Positions 1 through 5,110 of a DNA stretch of 5,762 bases are shown here, piece after piece. A model generated the notes under the pieces. That model did not search any database. It was not told the DNA's origin and worked only from the letters and a program-made list of their open reading frames with translations. Within the stretch, counting starts at the first letter, position 1. Every line of letters starts with the position of its first letter. Source of the DNA: Burkholderiales bacterium (GTDB lineage Bacteria > Pseudomonadota > Gammaproteobacteria > Burkholderiales > Burkholderiaceae). The stretch lies in the NCBI GenBank assembly GCA_947447845.1, contig CANFNO010000218.1, forward strand, positions 1-5,762, written 5' to 3'. The position numbers and the translations under genes are program-made.

Positions 1-431
1 CGCAGGGCGCGCTCTTGCCGGTCCAGCACGTGCTCCGGATCCAGGTGTCTGCGGTCCTGGATCATCTGGCTCATGTTTTCGATCTGACCGCCGATCGTGA
101 CCAGTGCCTGACGAAAGGATTGCAAGCGCTCTTCGCGGCGCAGGCAGTCGTTTTGCAATTGCTCGATGGGGTTGGCACGGGCCTCGGCTTTGCGCAGCTG
201 AAGCATTTTGTTTTCCAGCTTTTGCACCGCCAGCGGCAGCGCCTGAAAACTGGCAAAACCTACCGCCGCCATGCCGGCCAGCGCGGCCAGACCGGCACCG
301 GCGGATACGGCCGCCCAGATCAGCGGGCCGGACAGGGCCAGCAGGGTGAAGGTGCCGAAGGCGGCGCCCCCGCGCAGTGCCCACACCTTGAAATCATGGG
401 CCGGCTGTCCCGGCCTGTTACGCGCTTGCAT
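1..431 (-). CDS. Membrane-anchored coiled-coil protein of unknown function (C-terminus beyond the left edge)
   Basis: This minus-strand frame opens at ATG 431-429 and stays open for 143 codons to the window edge, so the gene is partial. The start is supported by an AAGGAG ribosome binding site 7 nt upstream. The protein begins with about 18 polar residues (MQARNRPGQPAHDFK...). A long Ala/Gly/Leu-rich hydrophobic stretch follows at about residues 20-65, enough for one or two membrane helices. From about residue 68 on it is charged and heptad-like (VQKLENKMLQLRKAEAR, then CLRREERLQSFRQAL), suggesting a coiled coil on one side of the membrane. It starts 20 bp after the TAXI binding-protein gene, on the same strand, so the two are probably co-transcribed and may act together. 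I do not recognise the family, and the missing C-terminus may hold the defining domain. The frame is very likely a real gene; its function is unknown. Confidence 0.75.
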   Translation of the reverse strand, partial: MQARNRPGQPAHDFKVWALRGGAAFGTFTLLALSGPLIWAAVSAGAGLAALAGMAAVGFASFQALPLAVQKLENKMLQLRKAEARANPIEQLQNDCLRREERLQSFRQALVTIGGQIENMSQMIQDRRHLDPEHVLDRQERAL

Positions 432-451
432 AGGTGCTCTCCTTGGCTGGT

Positions 452-1435
452 TCATGGTGCTTCGCGCTGTGCTGTGCTGACCCGTGCCGACTTCTGGCCA
501 TCAGCCCGGGTAAAGCGCGCGATGCCCAGGGTATCGGTGGGGCTCTTGATCTCTTTCCAGGCGGCGGAAAAGCGGCCTTCCTGAAGTCTTTCCAAATTGC
601 GCAGAAGGCAGCTTTGCAGGATGGCCACCTTCTTGCCCATGTCGCCAGCGGGCTTGAAGGGCCGCGTGAGGAGCAGATTGGGCGCGGCCAAAAAGCTGAA
701 GTTGAAGGCACCCATATTCTGGTAGTTGCGCTTGACCGCAACAAAGGGCGGATGGGCACTCAGGTCATATTCCACCAGCACCAGGCCGCTGCCATGCTCG
801 TAGCGCGTGATGTTGGGCATGGGCCAGCCACCCGAGGTGAAGATGGCTTGCACCTTATTGGCCTGCAGCAGTTTGAGGGCTTGGTCGTCGTTGTCGGCCA
901 CAACAAATTCCATTTCATAGCCCAACTGGTTGTTCAGCGTTTGCCCCAGCAACTGGGCCGAACCCACCAGAGCCACGCGCACCCCTTTGAGGTCGGAGAA
1001 TTTGCGGATCTGGCGCGTTTCTCCAAACAGGCCCAGGCCGGAACCCTTCAATTTGGAGCCTTCGCGCAGCGCCAGCACATGCAGCAAGTTGCCATGCAAG
1101 GGCATCACCGCCTGCAGGTTGCGCAGATTTTCATCGCCACCACGCGCCATCTCCTGCAGTGTGTCGAGTTGGGAAATGCCCAGATCGGCCTCGCTGGCGG
1201 AGAGCTTCATCAAGTTCTGCAGGCCGCCCGCGCTGGGCACGGCGCATACCGAGACCTCGTTGCCGCAAACCGTCTGGATGTCGCGCACGACCAGTTCGTA
1301 CACGCCACCTTTGGGGCCGCTGCCTATGCGCAATGCGCAGTCGGCCGCATCCTCTTGTGCAAGGGCTGCATGGGCAGCCAATAGGGTGGCAGCCAAGCTG
1401 CACAGTGTTCTGGCGGAGAAGGTGTGGGGGCGCAT
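452..1435 (-). CDS. TAXI family TRAP transporter solute-binding protein
   Basis: Predicted periplasmic substrate-binding protein of the TAXI type, 327 aa, the usual family length. The ATG at 1435 has an AAGGAG box 5 nt upstream. Residues 1-26 form a signal peptide (hydrophobic LCSLAATLLAAHAALA, likely cleaved before Q27). The mature protein opens with the family signature IGSGPKGGVYELVVRDI (residues 37-53). VPSAGGLQNLMKL and ADLGISQLD follow at about 66-91, matching the usual TAXI pattern of sequence-specific contacts in the first lobe. DLKGVRVALVG (148-158) fits the second lobe. TAXI proteins normally feed carboxylate-type ligands to a fused TRAP membrane subunit, but none is encoded here, so the partner may lie elsewhere or the protein may act as a sensor. 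C33, C57 and C64 lie close together in the mature protein and could form a disulfide. The ligand cannot be told from sequence. The family call is strong; the physiological role is open. Confidence 0.88.
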   Translation of the reverse strand: MRPHTFSARTLCSLAATLLAAHAALAQEDAADCALRIGSGPKGGVYELVVRDIQTVCGNEVSVCAVPSAGGLQNLMKLSASEADLGISQLDTLQEMARGGDENLRNLQAVMPLHGNLLHVLALREGSKLKGSGLGLFGETRQIRKFSDLKGVRVALVGSAQLLGQTLNNQLGYEMEFVVADNDDQALKLLQANKVQAIFTSGGWPMPNITRYEHGSGLVLVEYDLSAHPPFVAVKRNYQNMGAFNFSFLAAPNLLLTRPFKPAGDMGKKVAILQSCLLRNLERLQEGRFSAAWKEIKSPTDTLGIARFTRADGQKSARVSTAQREAP

Positions 1436-1518
1436 GGTGAACTCCTTGGGTGTGTTGTTGATGCACCCAGTTTGTTTCGCGCCGCAGGAAAAAACATCCG
1501 TAGGCTTGCACGCCGCAA

Positions 1519-1536
1519 CTGTGTAGAACTACACAG
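1519..1536. promoter_or_regulatory. Perfect 8+8 bp dyad over the transporter stop codon
   Basis: CTGTGTAG and CTACACAG form perfect inverted arms around a 2-nt AA spacer. The dyad covers the TAG stop of the SulP gene (1531-1529) and lies about 85 bp upstream of the TAXI start. A 2-nt loop is tight for an RNA hairpin and no U-run follows directly, so a protein-binding operator is at least as likely as a terminator. Which regulator would bind is unknown. Confidence 0.35.
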
Positions 1537-3211
1537 CCCCGGCCACCACATGCAAGCCCGGCGCGCTGGCAATTTCCACCGCGTCTGCCACGCTCCAGAA
1601 CAGTTGCGCATCATGGCCCACACCCTGGGGATCGACGTGCTGCAGCAAGGCACGCACAGTAGTCTTAACGCGCGCCAGCAACAGCGTCTGGCCAACCGAC
1701 TGCAGACTATTGCGTAGCTCCATCAGGCAGTCGACCGCCGTGCTGTCCAGGTCGGCACTTTCTTCCAGGCTCAGGATCACGGTGTGTAGATCGGCACGGA
1801 GCCGCGCCAGACGCAACACCTCGCCCATGACCCGTTCGGCACTGCCAAAAAACAGTGGCTCTTCGGGCCGCAGAATGAGCAGCCCCGGCTTGGCGCTTGC
1901 ACCCTGTTGCACCTGCACGTCGACATAGTTGCGACTGTCTCCGAGTTCACCCAGCTCATGCACCACCGGCTGGCTGAAGCGGTGCAAGGCCCCCAGCACT
2001 GACAAGGCAATGGCGACCAGCATGCCATCCAACACGCCCAGCAACAGCACCGCCGCAACAGCAGCCAGCAGCAACCAGCGGTCCCGGTTCATGCGCCAGA
2101 CTTGCAGGAGCGGGCGCACGGATAAGGCATGCCACAGCGCACTGATCACCGCTACGGCCAGCACAGGGCGCGGCAGCAGTTGCAGCGCGGGCAGTGCCAG
2201 CAACAAGGCAAGCAACACCGCCGCCAGCGCAAACGCCCCGGCCTTGCGCGACACCGCCCCGGCCGCTGCATTGGCGCTGGTGGCAGAGAAGCCCGCCCCC
2301 ACCGGCATGCCCTGCAACAGCCCGGCCGCAGCATTGCAGGCGCCCAGAACCATCAGCTCCCGATCCGCATTCAGCGTGTCGCCATGCACCAGTGCCTGGG
2401 TACGCATGCTGCCCCACGACTCGGCAAACACCAGCATCACCAGCCCGAAGGCCAACTCCCCCGCGCGCAGCCATTCGCTGAGTTGAAGCTGCGGCAGGCC
2501 GATAGCAAAGGCGGGAGCCACGACCGCGCCAACCTGCTGAACCGCCAGTGCTGGCCAACCCGGCAACCGTGTAAGCCCGATAGAAAGCAGCATCGCCAGC
2601 AAGGAAGCGGGCACACGCGACCAGCGCCGCAGCCACAGCATCAGGCCACCGGCGGCCAACGCCAGCATCAAGCTGGGCAGATGCCAGAGTTGCAACTGCG
2701 TCAGTGCGAAGTACAGGAGCGAGAAGGGGTCCGCACGAACAGCTGCTGGCACCTCCAGCCCCAGCGCATCGGGCAACTGCTTGACCACAATCGACAGCGC
2801 CAGCGCAAAGGCAAAGCCCTTGAGCACGGGCCGCGAGACATAAGACGAGAGTTGCCCCTGGCGCGCCGCCGCCAGCAGCATCAGCAGCACGCCGCTGAGC
2901 AACACCAGCGCCATCACCACTTGCCTATAAGCCGCAGCGCTCGCCAGGCTATAGGCGCCGGTCATGGATATCGCCGCCGCTGCGGCCAGCGTGGCCGTGG
3001 ATGAAGTGGGCGCTACGATGGCAAAGCGGCTGCCACCGAAGAGCGCATAGACCGCCAGCCCGATCACCACCGCCGTCAGCGCATGGCCCACCGGCAGGTG
3101 CGCCAGCCCGGCGTAGGCCACGGCTTCAGGCAGCAGCAGACCCGCCACACACAGGCCGGCCACCCCATCAGGCCACAGGCTATTTCCGTCTTGTACATCT
3201 GCTTTGCTCAT
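1529..3211 (-). CDS. SulP (SLC26-like) anion transporter with C-terminal STAS domain
   Basis: Inner-membrane anion transporter of 560 aa, the normal SulP length. The membrane domain (about residues 12-410) shows family landmarks: LPEAVAYAGLAHLPVGHAL in the first helices (27-45), FGGSRFAIVAPTSSTATL (58-75) where many members have a GP(V/T) motif, NADRELMVLGACN (281-293) and GMPVGAGFSATSAN (301-314). The C-terminal STAS domain (about 443-550) resembles anti-sigma-factor antagonists and contains ADLDSTAVDCLMEL (486-499), the loop that carries the phosphorylatable Ser/Thr in that superfamily. Substrates known for SulP proteins include sulfate, bicarbonate and dicarboxylates; sequence alone does not choose here. 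No clear Shine-Dalgarno precedes the ATG at 3211, but no other in-frame Met occurs before residue 82 and the first helix needs this start. It is divergent from the flavin reductase gene and lies 93 bp upstream of the TAXI gene on the same strand. Confidence 0.92.
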   Translation of the reverse strand: MSKADVQDGNSLWPDGVAGLCVAGLLLPEAVAYAGLAHLPVGHALTAVVIGLAVYALFGGSRFAIVAPTSSTATLAAAAAISMTGAYSLASAAAYRQVVMALVLLSGVLLMLLAAARQGQLSSYVSRPVLKGFAFALALSIVVKQLPDALGLEVPAAVRADPFSLLYFALTQLQLWHLPSLMLALAAGGLMLWLRRWSRVPASLLAMLLSIGLTRLPGWPALAVQQVGAVVAPAFAIGLPQLQLSEWLRAGELAFGLVMLVFAESWGSMRTQALVHGDTLNADRELMVLGACNAAAGLLQGMPVGAGFSATSANAAAGAVSRKAGAFALAAVLLALLLALPALQLLPRPVLAVAVISALWHALSVRPLLQVWRMNRDRWLLLAAVAAVLLLGVLDGMLVAIALSVLGALHRFSQPVVHELGELGDSRNYVDVQVQQGASAKPGLLILRPEEPLFFGSAERVMGEVLRLARLRADLHTVILSLEESADLDSTAVDCLMELRNSLQSVGQTLLLARVKTTVRALLQHVDPQGVGHDAQLFWSVADAVEIASAPGLHVVAGAV

Positions 3212-3250
3212 GCGCCCAGTATGCGGCGCAATCGTTCAAAATGATGCCCT
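3212..3250. promoter_or_regulatory. 39-bp divergent intergenic region with imperfect inverted repeat
   Basis: The SulP gene and the flavin reductase-like gene start back to back across only 39 bp, so promoter elements must overlap and probably extend into the opposing coding sequences. An imperfect inverted repeat, ATCGTT/AATGAT around CAA (3231-3245, 5 of 6 positions matching), is a possible operator. I found no convincing -35/-10 pair on either strand, and neither gene has a good Shine-Dalgarno. Coordinated control of both genes is an inference from the spacing. Confidence 0.3.
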
Positions 3251-3826
3251 ATGACACACCCACATTTCAATCCTGTTCCGCTTGAAAAGTCTTCCCGGCT
3301 CATGAACTATGGCCCCACTGTTCTGGTGTCGGCACAGCATGCCGGGACCAAAAACGTCATGGCCGCCGCGTGGGCCTGCGTACTCGACTATGGCCATTCC
3401 ACCAAAGTCACGGTGGTACTCGACAAGTCAACTTTCACCCGTGGGCTGGTCGAGGCAAGTGGCTATTTCGCACTCCAACTTCCCACCAAAGCCATGGCCA
3501 AACTCACCCACGCATTGGGAAGTGAGAGCGCAAATGACGTCCCCAACAAACTGGAAAAGCTGGGCGCAAAGACCTTTGAGGCGCCGGGTTTTGAATTGCC
3601 ACTGGTCGAAGGCTGCGTCGCGTGGCTTGCCTGCAAACTGATGCCGGAACCGCACAATCAGCAGACCTACGATCTATTCATCGGCGAAGTGGTCGGCGCA
3701 TGGGCAGACGAGCGCGTATTTCACGACGGCCGCTGGGATTTTGAAAGTGCCCCCGATGATTTGCGCACGATTCACCATGTCGCTGGCGGGAACTTCTTTG
3801 TGACTGGCGAGGTGGTTTCGGGCTGA
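3251..3826 (+). CDS. Flavin reductase-like, FMN-binding split-barrel protein
   Basis: Predicted cytoplasmic FMN-binding protein of 191 aa in the flavin reductase/flavoredoxin-like (DIM6/NTAB) superfamily. Members bind FMN non-covalently in a split beta-barrel and many reduce flavin with NAD(P)H or act as flavoprotein oxidoreductases. Supporting features are the N-terminal strand VLVSAQHAGTKNVMAAAWACVLDY (24-47, the usual Thr/Asn-rich FMN-phosphate region), then TFTRGLVEASGYFALQLPT (61-79, the 'SGxFxxNxP'-like segment), YDLFIGEVVGAWADE (140-154) and the C-terminal HHVAGGNFFVTGE (175-187). Length fits single-domain members. ATG 3251 is the first in-frame start. A second Met at residue 18 (3302) would keep the whole domain and is a possible alternative, since neither start has a clear Shine-Dalgarno. 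The gene is transcribed away from the SulP gene. The electron partner and substrate are unknown. Confidence 0.85.
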   Translation: MTHPHFNPVPLEKSSRLMNYGPTVLVSAQHAGTKNVMAAAWACVLDYGHSTKVTVVLDKSTFTRGLVEASGYFALQLPTKAMAKLTHALGSESANDVPNKLEKLGAKTFEAPGFELPLVEGCVAWLACKLMPEPHNQQTYDLFIGEVVGAWADERVFHDGRWDFESAPDDLRTIHHVAGGNFFVTGEVVSG

Positions 3827-3871
3827 GGTGACCCGGTTCAGGTGCTTAGAATCATTCCAAGACAGTCTGCT

Positions 3872-3917
3872 GGGTTTGTCGGGTTTTTTATACCTGTACG
3901 TATTTCATGACAACCCG
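3872..3917. repeat. Long-loop inverted repeat after the flavin reductase gene
   Basis: GGGTTTGTC (3872-3880) is nearly complementary to GACAACCC (3909-3916), with one unpaired T. Overlapping it, CGGGTT (3880-3885) pairs perfectly with AACCCG (3912-3917). A T-run follows CGGGTT at 3884-3889. It could act as a weak bidirectional terminator between the flavin reductase gene and the cassette-like segment, or be a remnant of a recombination site. The long loop makes a canonical intrinsic terminator unlikely. Confidence 0.3.
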
Positions 3918-3984
3918 CCGCAACCAAGGCTGCAAGCCACTTTGAAGGGTTTTTGATGTCCAGTTTATCGAGCAGCGTTCAAGT

Positions 3985-4007
3985 TATAGAGCAGGTTTTG
4001 CTCTATA
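3985..4007. repeat. Perfect 9-bp stem hairpin at the left border of the cassette-like segment
   Basis: TATAGAGCA (3985-3993) and TGCTCTATA (3999-4007) are perfect inverted arms around a 5-nt GGTTT loop. A near-core heptamer GTTCAAG (3977-3983) lies just before it and GTTAAAG (4014-4020) just after. This order resembles an attC site with R'' changed from RYYYAAC to RYYYAAG, but the spacers are unequal (1 and 6 nt). It is either a degenerate attC or an independent hairpin. No T-run follows, so it is not a standard terminator. Confidence 0.45.
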
Positions 4008-4014
4008 CGTCACG

Positions 4015-4043
4015 TTAAAGCTACACGTGTTCAGTGATAGCAT
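4015..4043 (+). promoter_or_regulatory. Weak promoter candidate and palindrome before the antitoxin
   Basis: TTAAAG (4015-4020) and TAGCAT (4038-4043) are separated by 17 nt, a poor but correctly spaced -35/-10 pair. Between them lies the perfect 8-bp palindrome ACACGTGT (4023-4030), a plausible operator for autorepression by the antitoxin-toxin complex. The start site would fall almost at the ATG, and no Shine-Dalgarno precedes the gene, so a leaderless message is possible. Confidence 0.3.
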
Positions 4044-4049
4044 TGCGCC

Positions 4050-4274
4050 ATGAACTCACCTTCCATCGAACAATCTGTACTTAGCTTGCCTAAGCCGGAG
4101 CGTGCGCACTTGGTGCATTTGTTGCTCGATAGCTTGGATGCCCCGTCGGAAACTGAAATTCAGGATATCTGGCTCAGTGAGGCGCGCCGCCGCGCTGATG
4201 ACATTGACTCAGGCAAAGTCAGTCTGATGAGTGGCGAGCAGCTTGAGCGGGAAGTTCAAGCGCTTTTTAAGTGA
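4050..4274 (+). CDS. Addiction module antitoxin, Unstab_antitox/TIGR02574-like
   Basis: Small 74-aa antitoxin of the 'putative addiction module component' family, the usual length. The N-terminal half contains the recognisable pattern SVLSLPKPERAHLVHLLLDSLD (9-30), where the family has 'Lsp.eR..L...Ll.Sld'. The acidic middle (APSETEIQDIW, 31-41) and the helix WLSEARRRADDIDSGKVSLMSGEQL (41-65) match the conserved C-terminal part ending in a 'G....v...ev' segment. It is thought to bind and neutralise the toxin encoded immediately downstream, whose GTG start overlaps this gene's TGA by 4 bp (4271-4274), giving translational coupling with the antitoxin made first. It probably also represses the operon. 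No ribosome binding site is visible. The family call is firm by pattern; activity is inferred. Confidence 0.87.
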   Translation: MNSPSIEQSVLSLPKPERAHLVHLLLDSLDAPSETEIQDIWLSEARRRADDIDSGKVSLMSGEQLEREVQALFK

Positions 4275-4564
4275 ACTATTGGCTCCATCCCGAGGCCGCA
4301 GAAGAACACAAAAAACAGGTCACTCACTATGAGGAGATCCAAGTGGGATTGGGAAGGCGGTACCACTCCGAATTTCAAAACACTTTGGAATTGGTTTGTG
4401 CTTCGCCTGGTCGTTCACGCATTGTTCTTGCCCCGGACATTCGACGTGTCATGTTTAAGGTCTTTCACTTTGACCTTGTTTACCGCGACGTTGATGGATT
4501 TGTGCAAGTCTTGGCCGTTGCCCACCATCGCCGCCAGCCCGGTTATTGGGTGGCTCGGCTTTAA
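4271..4564 (+). CDS. RelE/ParE-superfamily toxin
   Basis: A 97-aa toxin of the type II RelE/ParE superfamily, the normal size. It starts at GTG inside the GTGA overlap with the antitoxin stop and lacks its own clear ribosome binding site, so it is probably translated by coupling. The N-terminus NYWLHPEAAEEHKKQVTHYEE (2-22) fits the family's 'hP.A..El..a..yYe' helix. The C-terminal strands LVYRDVDGFVQVLAVAHHRRQPGYWVARL (69-97) carry the characteristic 'V.AV.H..R.P.YW..R' ending with basic and aromatic residues. Superfamily members cleave mRNA on the ribosome (RelE type) or poison gyrase (ParE type). Partnering with an Unstab_antitox-like antitoxin is common for ParE-annotated members, but the target cannot be settled here. 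The gene looks intact. Its stop codon lies within the core box of the attC-like site that follows. Confidence 0.87.
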   Translation: MNYWLHPEAAEEHKKQVTHYEEIQVGLGRRYHSEFQNTLELVCASPGRSRIVLAPDIRRVMFKVFHFDLVYRDVDGFVQVLAVAHHRRQPGYWVARL

Positions 4565-4609
4565 CTGGTTGATCGACCCGACTTTCGCGGGTCATCGCCA
4601 ACGTTAGAC
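4559..4609 (+). other. attC-like integron recombination site between toxin and GNAT genes
   Basis: The site starts with CTTTAAC (4559-4565), close to the R'' consensus RYYYAAC, and ends with GTTAGAC (4603-4609), an exact match to the R' consensus GTTRRRY. Between them GAT-C-GACCCG (4571-4580) pairs with CGGGTC-ATC (4588-4596), leaving C4574 unpaired. On the bottom strand, the strand recombined by integrases, this would be an extrahelical G, a known attC feature. TGG (4566-4568) can also pair with CCA (4598-4600) across short unpaired spacers. At 51 bp it is slightly shorter than typical attC sites (about 57 bp and up), and the first R'' base is C rather than a purine. The position fits well: it overlaps the toxin stop codon and is followed by a 33-nt leader to the GNAT start. 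Confidence 0.6.
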
Positions 4610-4642
4610 CACGATTCAAATCCGTAACCACACCGAGACGCT

Positions 4643-4930
4643 ATGGAACAAATAATCGAACATGAGGACAAAGCATCCAAGGGAGCCTTCTTTGTGCTGA
4701 AGGATGGACGGCGCGTCGCTGAAATGACGTACAGCCGCACAAACCCTTCGCTCATCATCATTGACCACACAGAAGTCGATCCCTCTCTTAGCGGCCAGGG
4801 CGTTGGTCGAAAAATGCTCGGTGCACTTGTGAGCTGGGTCCGGAGCGCGGGCATAAAAGTTGTTCCGCTTTGCCCGTTCGCCAAGGCCCAGTTCGATAAA
4901 GACAACTCGATCCGCGATGTGCTGGTCTGA
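4643..4930 (+). CDS. Small GNAT-fold N-acetyltransferase, COG2388/YjdJ-like
   Basis: A 95-aa single-domain protein of the short GNAT group related to E. coli YjdJ and human NATD1, a family of about 90-100 aa. FFVLKDGRRVAEMTYSR (16-32) forms the first strands. IIIDHTEVDPSLSGQGVGRKMLGALVSWVRSAG (38-70) contains the hallmark 'DHTEV.P.l.GqGvG..Lv' acetyl-CoA pyrophosphate loop. IKVVPLCPFAKAQFDKD (71-87) matches the family's 'lkVvPlCPfa..f' segment. The loop reads S-G-Q-G-V-G, with Ser where many relatives have Arg. Acetyl-CoA binding is expected, but the acceptor is unknown for most of the family. The ATG at 4643 follows the attC-like site by 33 nt with only a weak GAG upstream, so expression may depend on read-through from the toxin-antitoxin operon. 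Small GNAT genes are frequent integron cassette cargo. Confidence 0.85.
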   Translation: MEQIIEHEDKASKGAFFVLKDGRRVAEMTYSRTNPSLIIIDHTEVDPSLSGQGVGRKMLGALVSWVRSAGIKVVPLCPFAKAQFDKDNSIRDVLV

Positions 4931-4946
4931 AGCTTTGGCTGGCTTC
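4929..4946 (+). repeat. Small hairpin at the GNAT stop codon
   Basis: GAAGC (4929-4933) and GCTTC (4942-4946) pair around an 8-nt loop, starting inside the GNAT TGA stop. The preceding GGTCT (4924-4928) is complementary to AGACC (4606-4610) at the left end of the GNAT unit, as a cassette-end core box would be, but the expected AAC is not intact (GGTCTGAAGC instead of GGTCTAAC) and no GTTRRRY terminal box follows. It may be a decayed attC or a weak terminator without a T-run. Confidence 0.25.
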
Positions 4947-5110
4947 TTAGCAATGTGGCTCAGCTCAAACTATGAGACTGCTTTAGAGCGCAAGTAAATT
5001 CCGTCCTGCAGTCCCCTGTTGGAAAGACCCAGTCAACAACCGAGCGACCATTCACCGTGGAATTGGTGCAGGTCCCATTTGGCATGTCGGGACTAGACCG
5101 CATGGCCACG
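4931..5110. other. 180-bp convergent intergenic spacer with no supported gene
   Basis: This spacer lies between the GNAT gene and the 3' end of the flavoprotein gene, which converge on it. I see no intrinsic terminator with a T-run, no intact second attC site, no tRNA and no insertion-sequence ends. A 41-codon minus-strand reading frame (5085-4960) has no ribosome binding site and no recognisable motif. The stretch is probably the right border of the inserted segment. Confidence 0.5.

Larger units (their letters stand above)
4014..4603 (+). mobile_element. Probable integron gene cassette carrying a toxin-antitoxin pair
   Basis: A compact unit of about 590 bp holds the antitoxin and toxin genes and little else. 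Its left end is GTTAAAGC (4014-4021) and its right core box is GCTTTAAC (4558-4565), exact reverse complements of each other. An integron cassette is expected to show this, because the two sequences come together as one attC when the cassette is excised as a circle. The stop codon of the last gene lies inside the right core box, as is usual for cassettes. Cassettes with toxin-antitoxin pairs are well known from sedentary chromosomal integrons, where they stabilise arrays. No integrase or attI is in view, so this would be a CALIN-like cluster or a remnant. The assignment is inference from sequence layout. Confidence 0.55.

Noticed and set aside
15..584. Plus-strand reading frame of 189 codons at the left edge
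   Set aside because: It runs across the intergenic region between two minus-strand genes that both have ribosome binding sites, and its product has no family resemblance.
434..1384. Long plus-strand reading frame of 316 codons opposite the TAXI gene
   Set aside because: It is antisense to a gene with signal peptide, family motifs and a ribosome binding site. Its translation lacks any recognisable domain and it follows from high-GC codon bias on the other strand.
2129..3004. Plus-strand reading frame of 291 codons opposite the SulP gene
   Set aside because: The translation is dominated by Gln, His, Arg and Pro, the typical mirror image of a Leu/Ala-rich membrane protein, with no motif.
3861..3890. 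Intrinsic terminator for the flavin reductase gene at the T-run 3884-3889
   Set aside because: The bases just before the T-run form no stable GC-rich stem; only long-range pairing across a large loop is possible.
4271..4274. Frameshift between antitoxin and toxin
   Set aside because: The 4-bp GTGA overlap is a normal start/stop coupling for toxin-antitoxin operons and both proteins have full family length.
4561..4953. Minus-strand reading frame of 130 codons opposite the GNAT gene
   Set aside because: The plus strand encodes clear GNAT motifs over the same bases, so the antisense frame is a shadow.
4960..5085. Minus-strand 41-codon frame (MPNGTCTNST...) in the 180-bp spacer
   Set aside because: It has no ribosome binding site, no recognisable motif, and is short enough to occur by chance.
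3827..5110. Insertion sequence or transposon as the source of the low-GC segment
   Set aside because: No transposase reading frame, no terminal inverted repeats at the segment edges and no flanking target duplication were seen. The cassette layout explains it better.
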